Positions 44,958 to 53,907 of a DNA stretch of 64,000 bases are shown piece by piece; position 1 is the first letter of the stretch; every line of letters starts with the position of its first letter. Position numbers and translations under genes: made by a program. Location of the stretch: positions 868,001-932,000 of the forward strand of contig NZ_CP029145.1 in NCBI RefSeq assembly GCF_003149515.1. Direction: 5' to 3'. The notes under the pieces are model-generated. The model saw only the letters and a program-made list of their open reading frames with translations, did not search any database and was not told the DNA's origin. Source of the DNA: Hymenobacter nivis (GTDB taxonomy: Bacteria > Bacteroidota > Bacteroidia > Cytophagales > Hymenobacteraceae).

Positions 44958-45809
44958 CTATCCAGCAGCGTTGTCGTCGGGGTCGTTGGCAACTACCTGC
45001 GCGTTGTTGAGGCCAGCCACCAGCAGTACCCCGCCCAGAATGTTGCCCAGCAGCGCCGGCACTGTGAAGCCGCCCAACGCCTGCCCCCAGGATACCCCAC
45101 CCGACGCGGCCAACGTAAACGCCTCTATTGTACCGGCAATAACGTGGCTGAATTGGCAGATGCCTACGACGTACGTGATAACGATAATCACCCAGATGCG
45201 TCCCGTGTCGGCAAAAGGCAATATCCACACCATCAAGGCAATCATCCAGCCGGCAAAGATGCCGCGTATCAACACGATGCCGAAGCTGGGGGCCAGCACC
45301 TCCTGCCCCATGTGGGCAAACTCGGCCCGGATGGCTGGCTCGAACGTGTCGGTATGCGCCACGACCAGGGCCAAGGCCAGACAGCCCAGCAAATTGGCCA
45401 CCAGCACCACGCCCCACAAACGCAACACGTTCCACAGGCTACGCCAGGTACGCTCTTCCAGCAGCGGCAGAATCGGGGTGAGCGTATTTTCGGTGAACAG
45501 CTGCTGCCGCCCCAGTACCACGACCAAAAAGCCCAGACTATAGCCCAGGTTAGCCACCAGCAGGCGCCCGGGCGAATCAGGCAGGTAATGCATCATCACC
45601 CCCTTCGCTATCATCGACAGGCCCATCGACAGGCCTGCCGCCAGCCCCGACCAGAACAGCGCGGCCGACGTGCGGGCTAGTTCCTCCTGGCCTTCTTTGA
45701 GAATAGCTTCGTGGATAACTTTACTGGACGGCGCGCTACGCTCTTTGGCTTCCTGATGCTCTTCCTGAGCAGTTACTGACGGACTGGTAGAATGAGGGGG
45801 CTGATGCAT
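44958..45809 (-). CDS. Formate/nitrite transporter (FNT) family channel
   Basis: 283 residues. A hydrophilic N-terminus of about 35 residues is followed by six membrane segments: LFWSGLAAGLSMGLSMIAKG, LLVANLGYSLGFLVVVLGRQ with QLFTENTLTPILPLL (the FNT LFTENT signature), LWGVVLVANLLGCLALALVV, FGIVLIRGIFAGWMIALMVW, IIVITYVVGICQFSHVIAGT and the last segment VPALLGNILGGVLLVAGLNN. This is the YfdC-like branch. FNT proteins pass small monovalent anions such as formate, nitrite or hydrosulfide across the inner membrane; the substrate cannot be named. It stands alone and intact among pseudogenes. Confidence 0.92.
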   Translation of the reverse strand: MHQPPHSTSPSVTAQEEHQEAKERSAPSSKVIHEAILKEGQEELARTSAALFWSGLAAGLSMGLSMIAKGVMMHYLPDSPGRLLVANLGYSLGFLVVVLGRQQLFTENTLTPILPLLEERTWRSLWNVLRLWGVVLVANLLGCLALALVVAHTDTFEPAIRAEFAHMGQEVLAPSFGIVLIRGIFAGWMIALMVWILPFADTGRIWVIIVITYVVGICQFSHVIAGTIEAFTLAASGGVSWGQALGGFTVPALLGNILGGVLLVAGLNNAQVVANDPDDNAAG

Positions 45810-45863
45810 AAAAATAAGTGGGTTGGTTAGGAAAAGAATATCTCCGCTACTTAGACCGAAAAT

Positions 45864-46203
45864 TCAGGGGGCAGCCCCATTACCTGGCTCAAGGAGCGTG
45901 AGTTGATTGTTGGCCGGGTCAATCAGGGAGAGGGTGGCCTGGGCCGGCCGCCACTATCCGCCCCTGGTTTTCGCCCGGCACCACTAGGCGGTGCTCAAAC
46001 CGCTGCTGGGCAGCGGTAATGGACTCAACTGGAGGTACGTGTGACCCCGGCCGGGCCTGTTCGGAAAATACTAGCGTACCGGTATTGGATAACCGAAGCG
46101 TCGGCGGGTCAGCCCGCACCGCCTCTGCGGGCAGGTTGAGTACGCCGGTGTACCAGCGCTGGGAAGCCAGTTGGTCGGGGGCGAAAATAAACTGAATGGC
46201 CAT
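45864..46203 (-). pseudogene. VOC/glyoxalase-like protein, frameshifted
   Basis: Begins MAIQFIFAPDQLASQRWYTG, like the first strand-helix of VOC proteins, then TLRLSNTGTLVFSEQARPGS. Near 45945 the frame shifts: the open frame ends GPGHPLPD, while the alternative frame gives ATLSLIDPANNQLTLLEPG, the usual VOC ending, stopping at 45864. Short for the family and lacking clear metal ligands. Probably dead. Confidence 0.6.
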
Positions 46204-46256
46204 GAGCGAAATGAAGAAATGTTAAAGGCCAGAGAAAAGCCAGCCCAGCCGGGCTC

Positions 46257-46779
46257 CTACCCCGCCTGCGCCTCGTGCTGCCGCCGCAGCGGCACGTCCA
46301 GCAGCATGGGCACGCCCTGAATGAGGGCCAGCACTACATATTCGTAGGCCCCCTAGCATCTCGAGGTTGACCAGTAGCAGATCCGCCCCGATCAGGTTGA
46401 GCAGGGCGGCTCCGGCATACGGTCGTTTACGGGAGCTGCCATCCACCACGGCGGCCGTGTATGCAAAGTCGACCGCGTCGAACAGGAACCACAGCGCATG
46501 AAAACTGAAGTGCATCAGCGGCTTGGACTCGGCAGCGTGGGCTCCGAAGTTTTCGACCGTAGCCAGTACCAGGGCCCCTGCCCACACCCAGACCAGGACG
46601 TTGGCCCGACGGCCGAGTAGCAGCGATATGACCACCGGCACAAGCATGGCCCCGGCCCGGGTCCAGAGCACGGCGGCGTGGCCGTAATCCGGGGCATCGT
46701 CGAAGTATTCGGTAAGCAGGTAGGCCCCGGTGACGGTAAGCCCCCACCGCAGCAGCAAGGAGTGACGGGTAAGCTTCAT
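46257..46779 (-). pseudogene. Small membrane protein, frameshifted near C-terminus
   Basis: From ATG 46779 four hydrophobic segments: LLLRWGLTVTGAYLLTEYF, AGAMLVPVVISLLLGRRA, VLVWVWAGALVLATVENFGA and a pair near YAGAALLNLIGADLLLVNLE. After EMLGG the frame is lost near 46350; the alternative frame reads YEYVVLALIQGVPMLLDVPL and ends RRQHEAQAG at 46257. No family recognised. One indel would restore a protein of about 173 residues, so a sequencing error is possible. Confidence 0.6.
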
Positions 46780-47632
46780 GCGGAGATAATCAGGATGAAA
46801 AGCGGTTTGCTGGCCGGCCTCGCGGGCTGGCCAGGTAGCATTAAAACGCGTGCTGGAAGCCCAGCGTAGCCCTAAACTTCTCGGCGTCGGTGCCCAGACC
46901 GGCCGATGCGCCGGCGCTGAGGACCAGCCGTGGATTCATCTGGCGGCGGATGCCGGCCTCCATGGACGAGCCCATTTCGCCCCGGAAGCGGCGCTGCTCG
47001 CGCACGAAATCCAGCACCAGCGACGACTGCGGCGCGATGCGCGTGGAGTAGCCCACAGCAGCGCACAGCAGTTGGGCAGCTTCTCTTTCAGCTGGCCGCC
47101 TTCAGCCCGCACGCCGGGCTGGCTGTTATGGAAGCAGACTACGTTGAAATGCAGGCGGTTAATGGTGACTAGCAAGCTCTTAATGAGGATGAAGCGGCCG
47201 TTGTAGTCGGTGCCCTCGTTGTGCAGGCTGGTGGGCAGCGTGAGGGCCCCGGCCAGGGCCACGGCAGGCAGGTATTTGCCTTCGTTGTTGAAGTTGTAGA
47301 AACCCGACACCTGCACGTCGCTGCTGCCCGACCGGTCGCCGTTGCCTAAGTAAATGGGTACGGCCACGGCCAGCTGCGTGTTGCGGAAAGGGCCAAATTC
47401 GAGGGCGTATACTGCACCAGGTTATCGTCCTGCCGGCTGCGTTGGTAGCGCACGGGCAGCTAGAACTCGCGGTTGCCGTAGGTGGTGGGGTAGGCGTCTT
47501 CGAGGCGGTTAGGCCGGCCGGCATCGAGGTTAATCTGGTCGGACTAGGCGTAGTGTAAGCTTCCCCTTCAGGTGAGCCAGTCAAAACTAGAGAGAAGTAG
47601 TAACTTTTCACTTCTTCTATTTTTAAGTGTTC

Positions 47633-47896
47633 ATGAAAAAGAGTCGCTTTAGCGAGGCCCAGGTTCTGGGTATTTTGCGCCAACAGGACCAGGGTCAGAC
47701 GGTGGTTCAGATTTGCCGGGAGCACGGCATTAGTGAGCCCACGTTTTACGCGTGGAAAAGCAAGTTGGGGGGCATGAGCGTGCGCGAATTGCAGCGCCTC
47801 AAGCACTTGGAAGACGAAAACCGCCGCCTTAAACAGCTCTATGCCGAGTTGAGTCTGGAACACCCGGTTATCAAGGGGGTGTTGCGAAAAAAGTAG
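47633..47896 (+). CDS. IS3 OrfA (element 2)
   Basis: 87 residues from ATG 47633 (MKKSRFSEAQVLGILRQQDQ), with the HTH (TVVQICREHGISEPTFYAWK) and a leucine-zipper segment (LQRLKHLEDENRRLKQLYAE). It ends with RKK and TAG at an A6G site (CGAAAAAAGTAG), where a -1 shift would produce the OrfAB fusion with the downstream integrase domain. IS407/IS2-like subgroup. Intact. Confidence 0.9.
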   Translation: MKKSRFSEAQVLGILRQQDQGQTVVQICREHGISEPTFYAWKSKLGGMSVRELQRLKHLEDENRRLKQLYAELSLEHPVIKGVLRKK

Positions 47897-47924
47897 TTAT
47901 CCCCACCGCCCGGCGTGCGCGCTC

Positions 47925-48680
47925 GTGGGCCTGGCCCGCGGCAGCTACGCCCCGCCCCCAGGTGGGGGCCGTGGGGGAATTCAACCCGCTGAGGACGTAC
48001 TTGTTGCCCGGCTGCGGGCACTAGTGAAGCGGCACGGTGGCTGGGGCTTTTGGAAATACTACTACCACCTGCGCAAACTACGGGTCGTGGTCAATCACAA
48101 GTGCCTGTGGCGTATCTATCAACTCATGAACTTGCAATTCGGCAAGCGGCGGAAAAAGAAACGCCTGCCCGAGCGGGTAAAACGGCCCCTGGAAGTGCCC
48201 ACGCAGCCCAACGTGTGCTGGTCCTTAGACTTTATGAGCGATGCGCTGACCGGTGGCCGCCGCTTCCGCACCCTGAACGTAATCGAGGACTGGAACTGGG
48301 AAGTGCTCGGCATCGAGGTCGATTTTTCGCTGTCCGCCACGCGGGTCGTCGCCTTGCTCACTATGCTGGTCCACCGCCACGGCATCCCGGCCCGCATCCG
48401 GGTCGATAATGGTCCGGAGCTTATCAGCCAGGTGCTCCAGGCCTGGTGTCAGGCCCAGGGGATTGACTTGCACTGGATTCAGCCCGCGAGTCCGATGCAA
48501 AACGCCTACATTGAACGCTTTAACGGCTCTTTTCGCAGGGATCTGCTCAACGCCTACCTCTTCACCAGCCTGCGCCAGGTGCGCGAACAATGCCAGCGTT
48601 GGCAGTACGATTACAACCACCTGCGGCCCCATCAGGCCCTTAACTTCTTAACGCCCATCGAGTTTCGACAAGCTGCCTGA
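47925..48680 (+). CDS. IS3 OrfB integrase-core transposase (element 2)
   Basis: About 251 residues, probably made as an OrfAB fusion from the A6G site at about 47884-47890, since no good start lies at the OrfB beginning. HTH_21 region (ALVKRHGGWGFWKYYYHLRK), then rve core: Asp in WSLDFMSDALTGGRRFRTL, Asp in IRVDNGPELISQVL and Glu in NAYIERFNGSFRRDLLNAYL. C-terminus DYNHLRPHQALNFLTPIEF is typical. The frame between A6G and 47925 looks passable, so the element may be functional. Confidence 0.85.
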   Translation: MGLARGSYAPPPGGGRGGIQPAEDVLVARLRALVKRHGGWGFWKYYYHLRKLRVVVNHKCLWRIYQLMNLQFGKRRKKKRLPERVKRPLEVPTQPNVCWSLDFMSDALTGGRRFRTLNVIEDWNWEVLGIEVDFSLSATRVVALLTMLVHRHGIPARIRVDNGPELISQVLQAWCQAQGIDLHWIQPASPMQNAYIERFNGSFRRDLLNAYLFTSLRQVREQCQRWQYDYNHLRPHQALNFLTPIEFRQAA

Positions 48681-48795
48681 CCTCTAGTTTTGACTGGCTT
48701 ACTTTGAAGGGGAGCTTACAGTAGGCCAGTGGGCCCAGGCCCAGCAGGCAGAGCGCCACCAGCAGCAGGACGCGCAGGATAAGCAGCTTATTACT

Positions 48796-49806
48796 AGAGC
48801 TTGTGCGGATTACTTGTCAAGATTCGTGCGCCCGTGTGCGAGGTGAGCCCGGTGCGGGCTGCGCACGCGCAGGTTGTGCAGGCCGCAGGCTACCACCACG
48901 ACCGTATCACGAAACCAGTCGCCGCGCACCCGCACTTTGTCGCGGACCATGCGCAAGCGCTTGATGCCGCTGTGAACGTGTTCAATGACTACCCGCAAGG
49001 GGCTTAACATTTGGTTGTAAATAAGTTGTGAAAACGTCAACCCCCCTTTCGGGGGCTTCTTGTGGGGCATTCCCACCACGACCCCGGCCGGGGCGGGGCC
49101 CAGCAGGCCCAAATCCTGCCGCAGCACACTGCCCACCGGCAAGTGCAAGGGGTGCTCGGCGGCTATTTTTTTGTCGTGCGTCCGCCCGGATTCGGTGGGC
49201 GAGAGGTAGTGCAGGTACTGCGTGTCGTCGCACAAGGTGTTGTTCAGGGCGTGGACTTTTTTTTGGCGCTGTATTCCGCTTCCTGGCCGGCCCGATCCAC
49301 GTTGCGGGGAATACCGCACGCCACCCCGTCGCAGGTGAAAACCTGGTCGGGGTGCGCGGCCAGGCGCTGGGCCAGCGGGGCCCCGTCGCGCACAGGCAAC
49401 AGGTGCCGGGCGGCCAGTGCCTGGTTGAGTACGCCGAGCAACGGACCCGCCAGGCGGCTGACGCGGGTCGGCGAGAGGCCGAAGCTGGCGGCCTGGGGCT
49501 GCTGCAAGGAATTGGTTTTGGGGTAGGTGAGCAAGAAGAAAAGCTTCGTGTCGGTGCCGGGCAAGGTGGCGTTGGCACGCTCCCCGTGCGCCGGGATGCG
49601 CCGCCGTTCGCCATCGAGGGTGTGGTAGCGGTGGTAGCGTTCCCAGCGGGGGGCAAAATCGGTGCGCAACGCGTCAAATTCGGTGGGCAGCAGACTGGTC
49701 AAGGCCAAAAACTGCGTCGGCCGCTCGCGCAGAGCTAAGTAATCCGTGCCGCAAAATACGACCTCGCCGCACGCATTAGTGCAGCTAAATTTGCCGCATT
49801 AACACT
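48796..49806 (-). mobile_element. IS5-like element copy 3 (about 1011 bp), diverged
   Basis: Imperfect ends AGAGCTTGTGCGG and CCGCATTAACACT; length and gene layout match copies 1 and 2. No clear target duplication. It abuts the outer-membrane pseudogene on one side and the IS701 element on the other. Confidence 0.75.
48810..49747 (-). CDS. IS5-like transposase, frameshift at A8, start codon changed (copy 3)
   Basis: First frame: where copies 1 and 2 have ATG GATTAC, this copy has ACG GATTAC at 49747, so the normal start is lost; a GTG/TTG or internal start (ALTSLLPTEFDALRTDF) would have to serve. It continues FGLSPTRVSRLAGPLLGVL and FTCDGVACGIPRN (Cys for Glu-Arg-Gly motif change). A8 near 49257-49264 leads to the second frame: LSPTESGRTHDKKIAAEHPL, GVVVGMPHKKPPKG and VVIEHVHSGIKRLRMVRDK. 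DDE residues are mostly present, but with the lost start it is probably inactive. Confidence 0.75.
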
Positions 49807-49811
49807 AATAT

Positions 49812-50856
49812 AGGACTTACGCACTCGACTACACAAGTGCTGGAATGAGCGGTTTTTGGAGCAACTGCCGCAGGTAGGGTGCCCCTTGCTGTTGGTGGGC
49901 TTGATAAATGGTTTGCCCCATCCGGCGGGCGTGTTGGCGGAGCGATACCCAAGTCATGTAGCAACAAGTCAAATGGTTGCGCTGTGCTGCGGCCTTGCGG
50001 CACTGGCACTTCTCCGACCTTGAAGCTGCGGTGAAACTCCTCTATCTGCCAGCGTAGCTGCACGGCCTCAATGACTATTTCACGGGTCAGATGAGCGGCC
50101 AAGTGGTTAGTCATGACCCATTCCATGTCGCCGTTCGTGGCCACCAGCTTGAAGCGCTTTATCCCAAAGGGCACTTCTTTGAGGCGTACTTCCACGCCCT
50201 GGCCCCAGCCCCGGGGCGGCGGTTCGAGCGTATCGAGGCCTTGGTAGCCGCTTGCTTGGGCCAGGCTCACCAACCGGTTGCTTCTCAGGGTCGTGAAAAA
50301 CGTCCAGCCCGCGCGGTGCATGCGCTTCAAATGGGTGCTGCCCGCGTACCAGGAATCGAATAAAATCGTGCGGGCCAGCAGCTTGTCTTCCGCCACCACC
50401 TGGTCAACCATGGCCAGGAAGTGGTCGTTTTTCGTCTGCCCGTCGGTATCGGGGGCGTAGACGCGGTAGTCCAGGGGTAAAAAATCGCCCGCCTCCCCGC
50501 TGCTGTGCACCCGGTAGACCAGCCCGATGCCGGTGACCATGCCGTGCACGTTGCCCTGGCGCTTGGCCACGTCGATGAAGCGGCCGTAGCGCTTGTCTTG
50601 GACGCTGTCGTCCACGAGCAGAAAGGCCTCGGGCGAATCGTGGAGCAAGGGCAGAACCAGCTCGCGCAACTAATTGACCGGCAGTTTACTTGTGCGCAAG
50701 AACCGGTTTGCCTGGTCGTGGCTCACGTCGGGCAGATGGGCCGCCAAATGCGTACAGGTGTAGTTCGTGGGCGTACTGAGCAGGTACTCGATGGAAGTGG
50801 TTTGAGTCAGCATGAGCGCGCGCTTTTGCCTAAATTACCTCAAAGTGCGTAAGTCC
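49812..50856 (-). mobile_element. IS701-family element (1045 bp)
   Basis: 14-base perfect ends AGGACTTACGCACT / AGTGCGTAAGTCCT. Flanks are AT-rich (AATAT and ATTAACA) with no clean duplication. Confidence 0.85.
49829..50813 (-). pseudogene. IS701 transposase, one stop and one frameshift
   Basis: From ATG 50813: MLTQTTSIEYLLSTPTNYTC, THLAAHLPDVSHDQANRFLR, then TAG at 50670. Core: FLLVDDSVQDKRYGRFID (first Asp), GIGLVYRVHSS, LFDSWYAGSTHLKRM (second Asp) and RWQIEEFHRSFK (Glu). Near 50010 one base is missing; the correct frame then reads CQCRKAAAQRNHLTCCYMTW, VSLRQHARRMGQTIYQAHQQ and ends at 49829. Both lesions are single changes. Confidence 0.85.
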
Positions 50857-50883
50857 TATTAACATAAACTGTTTACCAACGGG

Positions 50884-52310
50884 TACTTAATGTTGAGCAA
50901 ATGCTCACGCCGCCCATTGGCGGGGGCATAGCCAGCGTCGCGGTGGCCATTTAAGGAGCAGCTGGTATATTTCGCCGAAGTCCGATAGGGCAAGGTGGAG
51001 GGCCGGGTATTCATCTCCTTTGTCATCAGCACCACGGGCGAAGTGAAGGACGTGAAAGTGCTGAAGGGCCTCAGTGCCAGCTGCGACGAAGCTGCCGTGA
51101 ACGCTGTGAAGGTGCTGCCCCGCTTTATCCCCGGCAAGCAAAACGGCCGCCCCGTGGCGGTGGCGTTCACTGTGCCGGTTGCGTTCAAGGAGCCCGACCC
51201 GGGGGCCCCACCGGACCTGGGGCCGCCCCGGCGGGGCCCCCAGCCGGCATCTACACCTACGTGGAGCAAATGCCCGCGCTGCCTAACGCCAAGGCAGCGG
51301 CCCCGGGCAAGGTATCCGAAACTATGGAGGAAAAGCTGAGCGGGGCGTATGCCGCTGGCTAGGTCACCGTGCTGGCTGCCGTGCAAAAAGCCCTGGTGCT
51401 GCCGGCCGGAGTGCTCGACGGCCGCTCCGAAGGTATGGTACAGGCCAGATTCGTGGTGGCGGTCATCGGCGAGGTAACCGACCCAAAAATCATTCAGGGC
51501 CTGTGCCCGGCCCGCGATGCGGCCGTGCTGGCCGCCGTGCGCAAGCTGCTGCGCTTCGTGCCTGGCAAGCAAAACGGCCGTGCCCGTATCCCTGAATGTG
51601 CCCGTAGTCCTACGTTCGCCCAACCACGTGTACCGCAGCTACGAAGCGCCCACGCGCGCTGCTTTCCCGGCCCCCGGCCTCTACGATTTTCTGCGGCGCA
51701 ACGCCCGAGTGCCCACCGTGATGGCCGCCGAAAACCTGCGGGGCCGCGTCCGGGTCGATTTCGTTGTGCGAGCCAATGGCAAGGTGGACGCCGCCGAAGC
51801 CAAAAGCCACCTCTGCGCCAGCTGCGACGCCGAGGCGCTGCGCCTCGTGCGGGCCTTTCCGGCCTGGGTCCCGGCCCGCGCCGCCGGCGGCTAGCCCGTG
51901 GTCATGCACCAGTTCGTTGAGATTTTACTGCCGCTGCCCAACTCCGATGCCCGGCTTACCGATGCCGGAAAGGTGTACACCTACGTTTCGCAAATGCCCG
52001 CGCTACCCGATGGCAGCCGCGATTTTCCGGCGGCCATCGGGCGGGCGCTGCGCTATTCCGACGCGGTGCGGCGCAAAAATATTGCCGGCATTGTCGCGGT
52101 GGAGTTTGCGGTGGAGTTCGCGGTGGAGGCCGGCGGCCTGGTGCGCCGGCCCTGCATCACCCGCCCCCTCTGCGTAAGCTGCGACCAAGCAGTGCGGTGG
52201 CCCTGAGCCGCTTGTGGGTCTTCACGCCCGGCCGCCAAAACGACCAGAACGTGCCCGTGCAGGTGCAGGCCGTGGTGAAGTTTGAGCCCGCGCCCGCGCC
52301 CAAGAAATAG
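50884..52310 (+). pseudogene. Protein with four TonB-type C-terminal repeats, decayed
   Basis: Four related units can be followed across frames: near 50890-51205 (EGRVFISFVISTTGEVKDVK, LKGLSASCDEAAVNAVKVLP, RFIPGKQNGRPVAVAFTVPV), 51247-51610 (YTYVEQMPALPNA, QARFVVAVIGEVTDPKII, LLRFVPGKQNGR), 51618-51910 (GRVRVDFVVRANGKVDAAEA, CDAEALRLVRAFPAWVP) and 51975-52310 (YTYVSQMPALPDG, ending QVQAVVKFEPAPAPKK). Each resembles the TonB_C module of energy-transducer-like proteins. At least six stops or shifts; the 5' end is lost at the IS701. The last unit contains a 12-base in-frame repeat (VEFAVEFAVE). Confidence 0.75.
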
Positions 52311-52332
52311 GGCCCCGGCTTGGCAAGCAAAA

Positions 52333-52698
52333 AGCCCGTCTGGTAGCAGCTTGTCCTTACCCAAATCTTTCGCCGGCATATTTGGATGTTGCGTCAAGGT
52401 CTTTTTTGCTAATTAATGCAGTTTTCAGGTTCGTGTACCGTCTGGTCGTTGCTGGTCCACCAGCCTTTTAAGCCGGCTGAACGCTTGTCGTCAAGGAGAA
52501 CAAATAAAGGCTAGGCAACCGGTCGGCCGGCTGAAAAAGCCGGCGGGCCGGACCGTACACGGACCTGAAAACTGCTCTAACGTCATCCAGAAAGCAGCAA
52601 AATGAGTAGGGAACCGCCCAAAAGAACTCTTCCGGGCATGTGGCCAGAAGGGCTTTCGAGACTTGGGTAAGGACAAGCTGATAGCAGGCGGGCCTTTT
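52333..52698. repeat. Hairpin arms 300 bases apart, split by miniature element
   Basis: AGCCCGTCTGGTAGCAGCTT GTCCTTACCCAA (52333-52364) is matched in inverse at 52663-52693, with A5 before and T5 after, as in an intrinsic terminator of the TonB pseudogene or convergent hypothetical gene. The interior holds miniature element B1 and no gene. Confidence 0.7.
52418..52575. mobile_element. Miniature element B1
   Basis: Ends GCAGTTTTCAGGTTCGTGTAC and inverse, 158 bases, interior GGCAACCGGTCGG...GCCGGCGGGCCGGACC. Homologous to B2 at 53549. Non-coding. Confidence 0.85.
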
Positions 52699-52733
52699 TG
52701 TAGCTGAGCGTTCACGCCCGGGGCCCTAAAACC

Positions 52734-53537
52734 TTACCCCAAAAACATGCGTTGCAGGCCCGGCCAGAGGCGCTTTTTCAGGCTTACGTCGTACTCCACC
52801 ATCTCAATTTCGGCGGCGGCCAAGTAGGAGAGGCCCTGGGCGGCGAATTGCACGGGCTCGTAAATCTGGGTGTTGCGCACGGCGATGTCGAGCAAGTTGC
52901 GGCCAAAGGCCACAACTTGCGTGGCGGCCAGTTCGCGGCGCAGGCTGCTGAGTGCCACCGGCAGGTGCGATTCTACGTTCACCAGCACTACGTCGGCCAT
53001 CACCAGCCCCAACGCCTGCAACATCTTGTTGAGGAACACGTTGCGGTGCAGCTTGTGGAACTGGTCGGGCGGTAGGCGCACCAGCAGCACCACGCCGTCG
53101 GCCCGGCTGCCCAGCGTGGTGAAGGGCGTGAGCTGGGCCGGCGGCACCATTGGCCCAGTGGTTGCCGGGGCCCCAGCGCCCGCTACCGGGCGTGCCGGCC
53201 CGGCGTCCGGCGCCGCTGTGGGTTGCGCCGGGGGCAATACCGGCGCCGTTGCTGAGGCCGCTACTGGGGCGGGCGGTACCGGTACCGCGGGCGCTCCCGG
53301 GGCCCCGGGTACCGGCGCAACCTGGGCGGCGGCCACCTGGGCCGCGGGCACGGCGAGTGGCGCTGCTGTGGCCGCTGCGGGCAGCCGCGCTGGCGGGACT
53401 GGCATGACCGGCGGCGGTGAAGTGGCTGTTTCGGGCGCGGCGGCAGGAGCCCCGGCTACGGCAGCGGGCTCGGCTGGTACGTAGAGCGTGACGTTGGTAT
53501 AGAAATTCTGGAGGAAAGCCAGGGTTTCGGCAGACAT
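52734..53537 (-). CDS. Hypothetical protein with long Pro/Ala linker
   Basis: 267 residues. A short N-terminal helix (MSAETLAFLQNFYTNVTLYV) is tied by a Pro/Ala/Gly-rich disordered linker (about residues 22-135) to a compact C-terminal domain (VLLVRLPPDQFHKLHRNVFL, KMLQALGLVMADVVLVNVES, LSSLRRELAATQVVAFGRNL, IYEPVQFAAQGLSYLAAAEI). The C-terminal domain, with alternating beta strands and helices ending in a K-rich tail, has the look of a small DNA polymerase III psi-like or nucleotide-binding accessory domain, but I cannot name the family. No signal peptide. Leftward, with miniature elements on both sides. Confidence 0.75.
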   Translation of the reverse strand: MSAETLAFLQNFYTNVTLYVPAEPAAVAGAPAAAPETATSPPPVMPVPPARLPAAATAAPLAVPAAQVAAAQVAPVPGAPGAPAVPVPPAPVAASATAPVLPPAQPTAAPDAGPARPVAGAGAPATTGPMVPPAQLTPFTTLGSRADGVVLLVRLPPDQFHKLHRNVFLNKMLQALGLVMADVVLVNVESHLPVALSSLRRELAATQVVAFGRNLLDIAVRNTQIYEPVQFAAQGLSYLAAAEIEMVEYDVSLKKRLWPGLQRMFLG

Positions 53538-53548
53538 GGCAGGGCTTA

Positions 53549-53714
53549 GAACAGTTTTCGGGTTGGGGTACTATGCGGCCCGACGGCGCAGGCTTCAGGC
53601 CGGTTGTTATGCGCGCTGCCTGCGCCAGTCACACGGCCACTATTTCTACGGCAACCGGTCGGATGCCTCCGGCGTCGGACCGGAGCGGGTACCCCAACCT
53701 GAAAACCGCTGTGG
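53549..53714. mobile_element. Miniature element B2
   Basis: Ends GAACAGTTTTCGGGTTGGGG TAC and inverse GTACCCCAACCTGAAAACCG CTG; interior shares GGCAACCGGTCGG with B1. It lies directly upstream of the Pro/Ala-rich gene and may supply its promoter region. Confidence 0.85.
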
Positions 53715-53907
53715 TTGTCAGTTGCGCATGGGCAGTTGTTGGTGAGCCTATAAAGCACTGATCGACAACTAATAACCTGCTTGCTTTTCTACGGCTACTC
53801 AGTTTTCACCTGCGCATTATTTAGTTGCGCTTTGGCATTTGCGCGTTGGTAGTCAATGTGCTATCCATTCATTACCAATTGACAACCGGTAACTGACAAA
53901 AAAAGCG

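Larger units (their letters stand above)
47554..48720 (+). mobile_element. IS3-family element 2 (1167 bp)
   Basis: Ends of about 37 bases (TGTAAGCTTCCCCTTCAGGT... CAGTCAAAACTAGAG, and inverse to 48720) with 4-base duplication GTAG (47550-47553, 48721-48724). Inserted in the outer-membrane protein pseudogene. Confidence 0.9.
46841..48795 (-). pseudogene. Outer-membrane beta-barrel protein, frameshifted and split by IS3 element 2
   Basis: The signal peptide lies at 48721-48795 (LILRVLLLVALCLLGLGPLA). Beyond the IS3 the mature part reads DQINLDAGRPNRLEDAYPTT, a TAG after YGNREF, QLAVAVPIYLGNGDRSGSSD, QVSGFYNFNNEGKYLPAVAL, NEGTDYNGRFILIKSL, and in another frame LVLDFVREQRRFRGEM to RATLGFQHAF at 46841. 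The alternating aromatic strands and final Phe are typical of an outer-membrane barrel (phenol-degradation-type transporter-like). At least two shifts and one stop besides the insertion. The upstream end is cut by IS5-like copy 3. Confidence 0.7.
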
